Positions 7,071 through 16,109 of a stretch of DNA of 64,000 bases are shown one piece after another; within the stretch, counting starts at the first letter, position 1, and each line of letters starts with the position of its first letter. A model generated the notes under the pieces. The model made no database searches. It was not told where the DNA came from and saw only the letters and a program-made list of their open reading frames with translations. Source of the DNA: Polaribacter sp. IC073 (GTDB lineage: Bacteria > Bacteroidota > Bacteroidia > Flavobacteriales > Flavobacteriaceae); NCBI RefSeq assembly GCF_007997075.1, contig NZ_VORS01000001.1, forward strand, positions 434,001 to 498,000, in the 5' to 3' direction. The position numbers and the translations under genes are program-made.

Positions 7071-9588
7071 GTTTTTACTTTTTTATATCTTTTTTATATG
7101 TATTGTTAGTGTTACTTATGCTCAAAATTCTTCGAATAAAGTAGCCCTTTCTTCCTTGTTAGTCAAACTAGAAAAAAGCTATGATATTAGGTTTTCTTAT
7201 TCTGATGCTGATGTAAAAACCATTTTTATTAACAAACCAGATAAAGAAATTTCTATAGAAAAACTTTTGGTTTTTTTAAACGAAAAAACATTTTTACAAT
7301 TTAAAACTTTAGACAATAGATATGTAACTGTCTCTTTCTTAAATAAGACTATTGCTGTTTGCGGAACCGTTTTAGATTCAAAAAATTTAGAACCTTTACT
7401 GTTAACATCTGTAAAAGTAAACGGCTACAAGTTAGGTACAACTACCAATAATAAAGGTGTTTTTTATTTAAAAAATGTGCCTGTAAATGCAACTTTAAGT
7501 CTTTCTTTTATCAGTTTTAAAACGAAAACAATTGCTGCCAAAGAGTTGTTTTCTTCCAATTGCAAACAAATCCTTTTAGAAGAAGAAGTAGAAGAATTAT
7601 CGGAAATTAGAATGTCTAAATTTCTAACCACAGGTTTGCAAAAAAACGTAGACGGAAGTACGGTTTTAAATACAGAGAAATTCGGAATTCTACCAGGTTT
7701 AATAGAGCCAGATATTTTAAAAACCATCAAAATTTTGCCAGGTGTAGAAAGTGTAAACGAAAGTATTTCTAATATTAACGTAAGAGGTGGTACAAATGAC
7801 CAAAACTTAATACTTTGGGACGGAATTAAAATGTATCATGCAGGTCATTTTTTTGGTCTTATTTCTGCGTATAATCCGTATTTAACAAAGCAAGTTTCTG
7901 TAACTAAAAATGGTACAAGTAGTGCTTTTTCAGACGGAGTTTCTTCTACTATAAATATGGAAACATCTAACAGAATTACCAACAAGCTTTCTGGTGGTGG
8001 TGGCTTTAATTTATTAAGTGCAGATGCTTTTGTACAAGTTCCTGTCAAAGAGAATTTAGAGCTACATATTTCTGCAAGAAGGTCTTTTACAGATTACTTA
8101 AATACACCAACTTATAATAATTATTTCTCTCGGAGTTTTCAAGACAATTCTATTTCTTCTAATGATGTAAACAATACAAAATCAGAATTTTATTTCTATG
8201 ATTATTCATTTAAAGTTTTATATGATATGACTTATAATCATTCTATTAGAACTAATTTTATCCATATTAAAAACGATTTAGAATACTTAGAAAAATACAC
8301 TGCTAATAATACTACTATTGAAGAAAACAGTACTTTAAAACAAGAAAATTTAGGAATAAAAATAAGTTGGGATGCCATTTGGAATTCGAAATTTTCTACA
8401 ACTTTATCTGGATTTTTTTCTGATTATAAAATAAATTCTTCCGATTATAATAAAGATACAGATCAGTTTCAAACTCAGTTTAATAATGTGCTAGAAACTG
8501 CCATAAAACTAAATTCTAAATATGAATTTTCTGATGTTTTAGAATTCACCAACGGATTGGTTTTCAATGAGATTGGTATTAAAAATACAACTTCTGTAAA
8601 TGCACCAACTTTTTCTAGAACCGTAAAAGATGTGTTGTTAAAAAGTGCTTTTTACACCGAAATTGTATATAAAAAAAATAACACGTATGCTAGGTTTGGT
8701 GCACGTGCAAACTACTTTCATACATTTAATAAATTTGTAATTGAACCAAGAATAAATATTAGACAAAAAATAAATTCTCTATTTTCTGTAAATCTAGAAG
8801 GGGAGTTTAAAAACCAAACAACTGCGCAAAAAATAGATTTTGAAGACAATTTTTTAGGAATAGAAAAACGAAGATGGGTTCTTTCTGATGATAAAAATAC
8901 ACCCATAGTAAAAAGTAAACAACTCTCTGTTGGAGTTGCATATTCTAAGAATAAATTATACATAGATATTACTGGTTTTCGTAAAAAAGTAGACGGAATT
9001 ACAGCTGCTAACCAGGGCTTTTATAACAATACACAAAACCTTAATTCTATTGGAAATTATGAAGTTAAAGGAGTAGAATTTATAGCAAATAAGCAGACTG
9101 AAAATATAAGTACTTGGGTAAGTTATACCTATTCTAAAAACGATTATACATTTGATGTTTTTAATCCGGAAACATTTTCTAATAACTTAGATATTTCACA
9201 CTCATTAAGTGCTGCTTTTAATTATAGTTTTTCTAAAAAATTAAAAGTTTCTTTTGGCGGCGTTTTACGTTCTGGAAAACCATATACAAAACCTATTAAA
9301 GGTAATGAAACCATACAGAATGGAAATAGAACAATTGTAAATTATAACAATCCTAACAAAGAAAAACTAAATAATTTCTTTAGGTTAGATCTTTCTGGAA
9401 GTTATAAATTCGATTTTTCTAAGGCTATAAAAGCCAACATTCGTTTAGGTTTTACAAATATTACAGACCAAAAAAACACAATAGATTCTTACTATGTTGT
9501 AGATAATACAAATGTAAATAATGTAAGAAGAGTAAATAATTATTCTTTGCCTTTTACCCCAAATTTAAGTTTTAGAGTTCGTTTTTAA
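7060..9588 (+). CDS. TonB-dependent transducer/receptor with STN domain
   Basis: An outer-membrane receptor of 842 residues counted from the ATG at 7060, chosen because it gives a proper signal peptide (MVHKFLLFYIFFICIVSVTYA). In order: a secretin/TonB short N-terminal (STN) domain ending near NEKTFLQFKTLDNRYVTVSF, a CarboxypepD-regulatory-like beta domain (from CGTVLDSKN), a plug with INVRGGTNDQNLILWDG, and a 22-strand-type barrel ending in FRVRF. The STN domain is the part that signals to FecR. No SusD partner follows, so it is more like an iron or siderophore type transducer than a glycan SusC; the ligand is unknown. Its stop overlaps the convergent acetyltransferase gene by four bases. 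Confidence 0.9.
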   Translation: MVHKFLLFYIFFICIVSVTYAQNSSNKVALSSLLVKLEKSYDIRFSYSDADVKTIFINKPDKEISIEKLLVFLNEKTFLQFKTLDNRYVTVSFLNKTIAVCGTVLDSKNLEPLLLTSVKVNGYKLGTTTNNKGVFYLKNVPVNATLSLSFISFKTKTIAAKELFSSNCKQILLEEEVEELSEIRMSKFLTTGLQKNVDGSTVLNTEKFGILPGLIEPDILKTIKILPGVESVNESISNINVRGGTNDQNLILWDGIKMYHAGHFFGLISAYNPYLTKQVSVTKNGTSSAFSDGVSSTINMETSNRITNKLSGGGGFNLLSADAFVQVPVKENLELHISARRSFTDYLNTPTYNNYFSRSFQDNSISSNDVNNTKSEFYFYDYSFKVLYDMTYNHSIRTNFIHIKNDLEYLEKYTANNTTIEENSTLKQENLGIKISWDAIWNSKFSTTLSGFFSDYKINSSDYNKDTDQFQTQFNNVLETAIKLNSKYEFSDVLEFTNGLVFNEIGIKNTTSVNAPTFSRTVKDVLLKSAFYTEIVYKKNNTYARFGARANYFHTFNKFVIEPRINIRQKINSLFSVNLEGEFKNQTTAQKIDFEDNFLGIEKRRWVLSDDKNTPIVKSKQLSVGVAYSKNKLYIDITGFRKKVDGITAANQGFYNNTQNLNSIGNYEVKGVEFIANKQTENISTWVSYTYSKNDYTFDVFNPETFSNNLDISHSLSAAFNYSFSKKLKVSFGGVLRSGKPYTKPIKGNETIQNGNRTIVNYNNPNKEKLNNFFRLDLSGSYKFDFSKAIKANIRLGFTNITDQKNTIDSYYVVDNTNVNNVRRVNNYSLPFTPNLSFRVRF

Positions 9589-10031
9589 TTAGAATTTCTA
9601 TCCATTCTAATATGCGGAATTCCGTCTTCTAAATACTCCTCGCCTACTTGAATAAATTGATGAGATTCATAAAATTTCTTTAAATATTTTTGAGCAGAAA
9701 TGGTAATTTGATCCACTTTAAAATGAGTTTTTATCGCTTTTAAAGAAGCTTTCATAACAGCATGACCAAAACCATATTTACGTTCTTCAGTGGCAACCAC
9801 TACCCTACCAATACTTGCATTTCCGAAATAATCTCCTGGTTTAAAAATACGAGTGTACGCAACTATTTTATCTTCTTTTATACCAAAAACATGCAAAGAT
9901 ATTTGATCTTTAAAATCGATGTCTTGATACACGCAATCTTGTTCTACCACAAAAACTTCCGAACGTAGTTGAAGAATATTATAAAGTTCTGTTGTGGTTA
10001 ATTCCGAAAAGGATTTTATTTTGAAGTTCAT
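9585..10031 (-). CDS. ElaA-like GNAT N-acetyltransferase
   Basis: A 148-residue acetyltransferase. The ElaA signature is visible: LRSEVFVVEQDCVYQDIDFKD near the N-terminus, then IGRVVVATEERKYGFGHAVM, which is the acetyl-CoA pyrophosphate loop (R/Q-x-x-G-x-G/A type). I start it at MNFKIKSF (10031); the upstream extension would overlap rpiB and has no similarity to the family. The substrate of ElaA proteins is not established to my knowledge. It lies 101 bases downstream of rpiB and converges with the TonB receptor gene. Confidence 0.85.
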   Translation of the reverse strand: MNFKIKSFSELTTTELYNILQLRSEVFVVEQDCVYQDIDFKDQISLHVFGIKEDKIVAYTRIFKPGDYFGNASIGRVVVATEERKYGFGHAVMKASLKAIKTHFKVDQITISAQKYLKKFYESHQFIQVGEEYLEDGIPHIRMDRNSN

Positions 10032-10132
10032 ATACTTTGTCCAATACTTATTTTTATTTTTTTTTATTACTAGGAACGGAGCAAGCTCTCTGTAAATAAA
10101 AAGATTGCTTCGTTCCTTGTAATGACAGATGA

Positions 10133-10567
10133 CTAACCAGCACAAGAAATTTTATTCACTCGTGTACCATGTCTTCCACCTTCAAATTCTGTAGCAAGAA
10201 AAATATCTACAAAACCAATCGCTTGCTGTAAAGACACAAAACGTGCAGGAATAGTAAGAATATTAGCGTTGTTGTGTTGTCTTGTTAATGCAACCAATTC
10301 ATTGTTCCAACAAAGTGCTGCTCTAATACCTTGGTGTTTATTAGCCGTCATTTGCGCTCCGTTACCAGAACCACACAAAATAACACCTAAAGCTGCTTTA
10401 CCACTTTCTACAGCATCTGCTGTTGGGTGAATTGCATCTGGGTAATCCATAGAATCATTTGTATCGGTTCCAAAATTTAGAACTTTATACCCCTTATTTT
10501 CTAAATGTTTTATAATTTCGAACTTGTATTCTGTTCCGGCGTGATCGTTACCAATGGCAATTGTCAT
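10133..10567 (-). CDS. rpiB: Ribose-5-phosphate isomerase B
   Basis: Interconverts ribose 5-phosphate and ribulose 5-phosphate in the pentose phosphate pathway. The 144 residues are the standard length. IAIGNDHAG at the N-terminus and LCGSGNGAQMTANK, HNNANILTIPAR and FEGGRHGTRV are the expected active-site and phosphate-binding segments of the RpiB/LacAB family. The start at MTIAIGNDHAG is unambiguous. It is the last gene before the 650-base gene-free region that I propose as a replication origin. Confidence 0.95.
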   Translation of the reverse strand: MTIAIGNDHAGTEYKFEIIKHLENKGYKVLNFGTDTNDSMDYPDAIHPTADAVESGKAALGVILCGSGNGAQMTANKHQGIRAALCWNNELVALTRQHNNANILTIPARFVSLQQAIGFVDIFLATEFEGGRHGTRVNKISCAG

Positions 10568-11223
10568 AATAAGTTGATTTTAATTTAGTTGTCTTCCGCA
10601 AAAGTACAGAAACTAACGGTTATCAACAGTTATAAACAATCAAAATTTTAGCCTTTTTAATAACTCTTTAATTTTTAAGTTTTTAGCTTTTTAAGACAAT
10701 GTTAAGAAGTTGTAATGATAAACTCGTAACTTTATTTGGTAAATTTAATTTTTATTGCAATACAGCGGAGCTTACCACATACACAACTTTTTTTATTGAT
10801 TTTTGATAAAAGTTTATCAACATAAAATTTACGTTTTGTTTACATAGAATCGCATATTACTTGTTCAGAAAAAAAGTGAATAGCTGTTTATAACTATTGT
10901 TAACAACTCTATTTTTAAGTTGATTTTTAAGCTTTTAAATAGCTCATAAAGTGTAGATGCTTTTTAATAACTCACATATTAAAATAAAAAATTACAATTT
11001 TATAGTAGCTATTCACACACTATAATAAGCACCATTGTTTTTTAAAATTTAATAAAAGAAAAAAGTATAATAGTATAGAATGTTGATAACTGTGAAAAAA
11101 GTAAAAAAGAGCTGCTTTCTAAAAGTTAGAATTTAATAAATTTAAAAAAAACTTCAACTTAGAATCGTATTTAAATTTGAAAAATGAGAAAGGAGTGAAA
11201 GAAGAAAAATGAATCCGTTTTAG
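10568..11223. other. Candidate chromosomal replication origin (oriC)
   Basis: This is a gene-free AT-rich stretch. It holds three exact copies of TTATCAACA, one mismatch from the DnaA box TTATCCACA: 10620-10628 (+), 10814-10822 (+) and 11081-11089 (-). Two copies of TTATAAACA lie at 10630-10638 (+) and 10885-10893 (-). There is also an inverted repeat TTGATAAA/TTTATCAA (10803-10820) and a palindrome TTGTTAACAA (10897-10906). The segment around 11040-11080 is nearly pure A/T and could unwind. parS-like sites lie 12-14 kb away. No ORF with coding character is visible. Confidence 0.5.
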
Positions 11224-11397
11224 TTAAACTGTTTTTTTTTCTGCCTTTAATAGATATAAAGTGTCTTTTTGAACTTCAACAGTTTTATTCGGATTCTCAA
11301 ACGTATTTAAAGAAGAATTTACCGTTAGTACAGTAACAAAAATGCCTGTAATAAAGATCATAGCGAATAAAGTGATAATTTTATATAAATTTTTCAT
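11224..11397 (-). CDS. Small membrane or secreted protein (57 aa)
   Basis: A 57-codon frame starting MKNLYKIITLFAMIFITGIF. It has a basic N-terminus and one long hydrophobic segment (about residues 5-27), then a polar tail ending KAEKKTV. It could be a signal-anchored small membrane protein or a short secreted peptide. It is the only plausible coding segment between rpiB and the lipid kinase. I do not recognise a family. The frame is clean and the start is preceded by an A-rich leader, but coding status rests on composition alone. Positions 11398-11630 on its upstream side show nothing else I can name. Confidence 0.5.
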   Translation of the reverse strand: MKNLYKIITLFAMIFITGIFVTVLTVNSSLNTFENPNKTVEVQKDTLYLLKAEKKTV

Positions 11398-11630
11398 CTT
11401 AAAATAAAGAGTACCTTTCTATAAAGACGCATTAATTTAGAAATCGTTACAAAAAAATTATGATTTCTTTAACTTATTAAAATTTTAATTTATAAAATAT
11501 CGAAGCAGTGTATATAAATTGGCTAACTAAGATAATTCCACTTAAAATAGAGATGCTTTAATCATAAAGTTACTCTTTAAATTATGAAATTACTCATACT
11601 TCATAGTGAAATATTATAAATTTTTATTAA

Positions 11631-12557
11631 TTAATTCACTACAAACCGTATCGCTTTTTCTATAATTTTAACATTTACCGAACCAGTTTCAATTAATTCT
11701 CCATCTGCTTGAATAATTGGTTTTGAATTTTTTGGAATAATTGAAATCTCTTTCGTTTTAAAGGTTGCTACTTTTTTGTGATGTACAATTTTACCAGAAT
11801 ATAATTTAGGTAAATTCAGCACTAAATCAAAAAAAGTAAGGTTATTAACAATTGTAATATCTAATAAACCATTAGAAGAATTTACGTTTTCTGTAAACTG
11901 CATTCCGCCACCAGAAAATTTACAAATACCGAAAACAGCCATTAAACAGTTGTTTTCTATTGTTTTACCATTAATAATAATTTTAAATATCGATTTTTTA
12001 TAAAAAAATAAACCATAAATTCCGGCTAATACGTAAGAAATAGGACCAAATTTTTTCAGAGATTTTAGTTTATCAACAATGTACCCATCATATCCCAAAC
12101 CAGCGATGTTGTTAAAAAAGGTAGTTTTATTTTCTGTTTTTAAAACCCCAATATCTTGCAAAATTGTTTTCCTTTTAGAGATGATTTCTATTGCTTTTTC
12201 AATTGAATTAGGAATGTTGTAAGTTTTAATCCAATCGTTTCCAGTTCCCAAAGGAAGCACTGCAATAGTTATATCAGAAGTTTTTACATATCTTTGCAGC
12301 ATTATTCCGTTAACTACATTGTGTAGTGTGCCATCTCCACCAACAGAAATAATGTTTCTAAATCCTTTTTGAATCGCATTTTGTGTCAATTCAATTTCAT
12401 GTTTAGAAAACTGAGTAAAAGAAAAAGAATAGTCTAAATTCTTGTTTTTTAGTAATTGTAGAATTTCCTTCCATCGTTTAGAAAAATTCCGATTTCCAGC
12501 AACAGGGTTTGCAATTATAAACCAAGAATTAGTATTGATTGTATCAATATGAGACAT
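11631..12557 (-). CDS. Diacylglycerol/lipid kinase family protein
   Basis: A 308-residue soluble lipid kinase of the DgkB/YegS group. The catalytic-domain motif GGDGTLHNVVNGI and the nucleotide-contacting LPLGTGNDW are intact. The second domain carries GGGMQFTENVNSSNGLLDI, the substrate-side GGG motif of the family. It would phosphorylate diacylglycerol or a related lipid and return it to phospholipid synthesis. It is divergent from rnr (138 bases apart), with a private promoter. The exact lipid cannot be predicted. Confidence 0.88.
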   Translation of the reverse strand: MSHIDTINTNSWFIIANPVAGNRNFSKRWKEILQLLKNKNLDYSFSFTQFSKHEIELTQNAIQKGFRNIISVGGDGTLHNVVNGIMLQRYVKTSDITIAVLPLGTGNDWIKTYNIPNSIEKAIEIISKRKTILQDIGVLKTENKTTFFNNIAGLGYDGYIVDKLKSLKKFGPISYVLAGIYGLFFYKKSIFKIIINGKTIENNCLMAVFGICKFSGGGMQFTENVNSSNGLLDITIVNNLTFFDLVLNLPKLYSGKIVHHKKVATFKTKEISIIPKNSKPIIQADGELIETGSVNVKIIEKAIRFVVN

Positions 12558-12695
12558 AAATAATAAATTAATAGTACGCCAAATTACAAAATAGATTCAT
12601 AACAGTTTTTTAATACAAAATTGATTGAATAATTGTAATTTGCAGAGTAGTCAGTTTGTTAAAAACAATAAATTGACATAAATAATACAGTATAA

Positions 12696-14921
12696 ATGAC
12701 AAAAAAGAAGAAAAAAATATATAAAAAGAAAGGGAATGTTGTTAGAGACTTAACCAAAAATATATTTAAAGTTTTAAACGAAGACAGCACTAAAACTTAT
12801 AATTACAAACAAGTTGCTGCAAAATTAAAAATTAATGATACTGATGGAAAAAATCAGATCATTCAGAAATTAGCAGAATTAACTGCAGATAAAAAAATTA
12901 AAGAAACAGACAGAGGTAAGTTTCAAGTAAATATTGATAAAAAATATGCTATTGGTACGTTAGATATTACTTCTACGGGGAATGGGTATTTTATTAGTGA
13001 TGATTTTGAGGATGATATTTTTATTCCGAATAGTAACCTAGGTAAAGGTTTGCACCAAGATACCGTTAAAGCCTACGTTTATAAAAAACGAAGCGGAAAG
13101 AAAATGGAAGCAGATGTTGTAGAAATTTTAAAACGTGCTAAAACCGATTTTGTTGGTGTTTTACAGAAAAATAAAGACAAAAATTTTGGTTTTGTAATTC
13201 CGGATAATAACAAAATGTATGCAGATATTTTTGTTTCAGAAAATAAAATGAATGGGGCAGAAGATGGTGACAAAGTACAAGCTACCATTTTAGATTGGCC
13301 AAAAAATTCTAAAAACCCGTTTGGTAAAATTTCTACAGTTTTAGGGAAACCAGGAGATCATAATACAGAAATGCATTCTATTTTATTAGAATATGATTTG
13401 CCTTATGAGTTTGAACCAGAGATAGAAAAAGAAGCAGAAAATTTATCCTTAGAAATTACAAAAGAAGAAATTTCTAAACGTAGAGATATGCGTAAAGATT
13501 TAACTTTTACGATAGATCCTAAAGATGCAAAAGATTTTGATGATGCTTTATCATTTACCAAATTAGAAAATGGTAATTACGAAATAGGAATTCATATTGC
13601 AGATGTTTCGCATTATTTAGAACCTAAAACTATTTTAGATGATGAAGCTTATAAAAGAGCAACCTCTGTTTATTTAGTAGATAGAGTAGTACCAATGTTA
13701 CCAGAAATGTTAAGTAATGGTGTTTGTTCTTTAAGACCAAACGAAGAAAAGTTAACTTTTTCTGCAGTGTTCGAAATTAATGAGAAAGCTCAAATAATAG
13801 GAGAGTGGTTTGGTAGAACAGTAACCTATTCAGACCAACGTTTTGCCTATGAAGAAGCACAAGCGATTATAGAAAACTGTACATTATCTGACGATATTCA
13901 ACCATATGAAATGCCAGTTGATACTTCTATTACAGACAAAGAATATACGGTAACACCAGCAATTGTAGAAGCCACTTTAAAGTTAGATGAATTGGCTAAA
14001 ATTCTTCGAAAGAAAAGAATGAAACAAGGCGCAATTTCTTTTGATAGAGTAGAAGTGAAGTTCGATTTAGACGAAGAAGCAAACCCAGTGGGTGTTTTCT
14101 TTAAAGAGTCTAAAGATGCAAATAAATTAATTGAAGAATTTATGTTATTGGCAAATAGAAAAGTTGCTGAGTTTGTTGGTTTCTCTAAAGGAAAAGCAAC
14201 AAATAAAACATTTATTTACAGAGTGCATGATGAACCAGATGATGAAAAATTAGCTTCCTTACAAAACATGGTTCGTAAATTTGGTTACAGCATAAATACA
14301 GATACCAAAGAAACTACATCAGACTCTTTAAATAAGTTATTAAGTGATGTGCATGGTAAAGCAGAATCTAATATGATTGAAACCTTAACCATTAGAACCA
14401 TGTCTAAAGCGGTCTATACAACGCAGAACATTGGGCATTACGGATTGGCTTTTGATTATTACAGTCATTTTACGTCGCCAATTAGACGGTATCCAGATGT
14501 AATGACACATAGATTGCTACAACACTATTTAGATGGCGGAGACACGCCAAAAGCAGATAAATACGAAGAAAAATGTAAACATTCTTCAAATAGAGAAGAA
14601 TTAGCTTCTAAAGCAGAAAGGTCCTCTATTAAGTACATGCAAATTAAATACATGCAAGATCATAAAGATGAAGTTTTTCAAGGTGTAATTACGGGTGTTA
14701 CAGAATGGGGTATTTATGTAGAAATTTCTTCTAATAAATGTGAAGGAATGGTAAAAATTAGAGACATAAAAAGTGATTATTATGTCTATGATGAAAAGCA
14801 ATATGCTGTTATTGGTAAATCTTCTAAAAAGATGTATCAACTAGGGGATGAAGTAAAAGTAAAAGTTAAAAATACCGATTTAGAACGCAAACATTTAGAT
14901 TTTAATTTAATTGAAGATTAA
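12696..14921 (+). CDS. rnr: Ribonuclease R
   Basis: A processive 3'-5' exoribonuclease that degrades structured RNA. The 741 residues comprise a lysine-rich N-terminus, a winged-helix segment (about 10-70), cold-shock OB folds (about 80-230), the RNB catalytic domain (about 255-580) and an S1 domain (about 650-735). The RNB domain shows DPKDAKDFDDALS, with the magnesium-binding aspartates, and HYGLAFDYYSHFTSPIRRYPD, the family hallmark. The C-terminus stops soon after S1, without the long basic tail of the E. coli enzyme. It is monocistronic by spacing. Confidence 0.95.
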   Translation: MTKKKKKIYKKKGNVVRDLTKNIFKVLNEDSTKTYNYKQVAAKLKINDTDGKNQIIQKLAELTADKKIKETDRGKFQVNIDKKYAIGTLDITSTGNGYFISDDFEDDIFIPNSNLGKGLHQDTVKAYVYKKRSGKKMEADVVEILKRAKTDFVGVLQKNKDKNFGFVIPDNNKMYADIFVSENKMNGAEDGDKVQATILDWPKNSKNPFGKISTVLGKPGDHNTEMHSILLEYDLPYEFEPEIEKEAENLSLEITKEEISKRRDMRKDLTFTIDPKDAKDFDDALSFTKLENGNYEIGIHIADVSHYLEPKTILDDEAYKRATSVYLVDRVVPMLPEMLSNGVCSLRPNEEKLTFSAVFEINEKAQIIGEWFGRTVTYSDQRFAYEEAQAIIENCTLSDDIQPYEMPVDTSITDKEYTVTPAIVEATLKLDELAKILRKKRMKQGAISFDRVEVKFDLDEEANPVGVFFKESKDANKLIEEFMLLANRKVAEFVGFSKGKATNKTFIYRVHDEPDDEKLASLQNMVRKFGYSINTDTKETTSDSLNKLLSDVHGKAESNMIETLTIRTMSKAVYTTQNIGHYGLAFDYYSHFTSPIRRYPDVMTHRLLQHYLDGGDTPKADKYEEKCKHSSNREELASKAERSSIKYMQIKYMQDHKDEVFQGVITGVTEWGIYVEISSNKCEGMVKIRDIKSDYYVYDEKQYAVIGKSSKKMYQLGDEVKVKVKNTDLERKHLDFNLIED

Positions 14922-15011
14922 TAAGTTTATTAGATGTACTGCAATAAAAGATAGAAAAAATCTTTATGGTGGTATAATTATTGAGCTAATCATCATATCA
15001 AACTTTTAAAA

Positions 15012-15701
15012 ATGAAAAAAATAAGTTTTATCTGTGCACTCATTGTTAGCATAACAACTTTTGCACAAACTACAATAAACCAAAACTTAGGTGATTTTAC
15101 TACACTTAAAGTTTACAATGGTATAGAAGTAGAATTGATTAAATCTGCAGATCAGAAATTAGAAATTACAGGTGATAAATCTGAAATGGTGAAAATTAAA
15201 AATGTAAATAATACATTAAAATTATCTTTACCTTTTTCCTTGAAGCCTGCAAATAATTCTGCAGAAGGAGAAGTTTTTATTAAGGTTTATTACAACAAAA
15301 ATATCAATATAATTGATGTTAATGAAGGTGCAACACTTACAAGCAAAGACTTTAATCAAGATAAAGTAGAATTAAACGCACAAGAAAGAGGGTTTATAAA
15401 CCTAACCACAAAAACCAATCATTTAACTATTATTGCCATATCTGGTGGTATTATAAAAGTTTCTGGTACCGCAAAAAACCAGGAAGTAGATGTAGACTTG
15501 TACGGTATTTACCATGGTTTTAATTTAGAAGCTGCTGGTAACAGTTCTGTTAAATCTGGTACAGGTGCCAAAGCAGAAGTAACTGCAGGCCAAACTTTAA
15601 ATGCTAAAGTTAGTTTTGGAGGTACTATTTTTTACAAAGGAAACCCAGAGGTTGTAAAAGATAAAAAGGTAATTGGTGGTATCATTGAAAAAAGAAACTA
15701 A
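15012..15701 (+). CDS. DUF2807 (head GIN domain) secreted protein
   Basis: A 229-residue exported protein with signal peptide MKKISFICALIVSITTFAQ. The rest is a repetitive beta-strand pattern: LGDFTTLKVYNGIEVELIKS at the start, then short Gly/Ala/Asn-rich turns such as SGGIIKVSGTAKNQEVDVDL. This is the DUF2807 'auto-transporter adhesin, head GIN' fold common in Bacteroidota. It is probably a periplasmic or surface beta-helix; no enzyme motif is present. It lies 90 bases after rnr, and a clear promoter precedes the following tatA, so it is probably its own unit. Confidence 0.82.
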   Translation: MKKISFICALIVSITTFAQTTINQNLGDFTTLKVYNGIEVELIKSADQKLEITGDKSEMVKIKNVNNTLKLSLPFSLKPANNSAEGEVFIKVYYNKNINIIDVNEGATLTSKDFNQDKVELNAQERGFINLTTKTNHLTIIAISGGIIKVSGTAKNQEVDVDLYGIYHGFNLEAAGNSSVKSGTGAKAEVTAGQTLNAKVSFGGTIFYKGNPEVVKDKKVIGGIIEKRN

Positions 15702-15712
15702 TTTAGAAAAGA

Positions 15713-15741
15713 TTGGTTTCACAACCTTTTTTGTATATTTG
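15713..15741 (+). promoter_or_regulatory. Bacteroidota promoter of tatA
   Basis: TTG at 15713-15715, an 18-base spacer and a perfect TAnnTTTG match, TATATTTG, at 15734-15741. The expected transcript start lies just upstream of the tatA ATG at 15764. Confidence 0.65.
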
Positions 15742-15763
15742 TGACTAATAAAATTAAAAAAGG

Positions 15764-15952
15764 ATGAATAGTTTATCTATATATTTCGGAATGATAGGTG
15801 GAATGCAAATAGCTATAATTGTTGTAGTTGTTTTACTTTTCTTCGGTGGTAAGAAAATACCAGAATTAATGAAAGGTTTAGGAAGCGGAATTAAAGAATT
15901 TAAAAACGCTTCTAAAGAAGAACCAGAAGAACAATTAGAAGAAAAGAAGTAA
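15764..15952 (+). CDS. tatA: Sec-independent translocase subunit TatA/E
   Basis: A 62-residue protein with a short periplasmic N-terminus, a single membrane helix (about 13-28, [15 protein letters not shown]), the conserved [20 protein letters not shown] hinge and amphipathic helix, and an acidic tail. This is the pore-forming component for export of folded proteins with twin-arginine signals. A second TatA/B-type gene lies at 30365-30646, so the two may have separate A-like and B-like roles. It has its own promoter and terminator and stands alone. Confidence 0.92.
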   Translation: MNSLSIYFGMIGGMQIAIIVVVVLLFFGGKKIPELMKGLGSGIKEFKNASKEEPEEQLEEKK

Positions 15953-15978
15953 ACTACTTTATATTACTTTTAAAACGT

Positions 15979-16016
15979 AAAAAAGCTCAATTTGTACACA
16001 CAAGTTGAGCTTTTTT
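15979..16016 (+). terminator. Terminator of tatA
   Basis: Arms AAAAAAGCTCAA and TTGAGCTTTTTT with a 14-base loop, 26 bases past the tatA stop. Confidence 0.88.
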
Positions 16017-16034
16017 AGTTTTTAAGTTAAAAAA

Positions 16035-16079
16035 AAATCAATTCTAAAACTTAAAGATAGTAAGTTTTAGAATTGATTT
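16035..16079 (-). terminator. Terminator of SPFH gene
   Basis: A perfect 19-bp inverted repeat (16035-16053 and 16061-16079) with a 7-base loop. On the minus strand it is followed by a run of T. It lies 30 bases past the SPFH stop. The stem is unusually long and AT-rich for a terminator. Confidence 0.75.
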
Positions 16080-16109
16080 AAAAGCCTTTTATATTTTCTT
16101 AAGAAGAAT

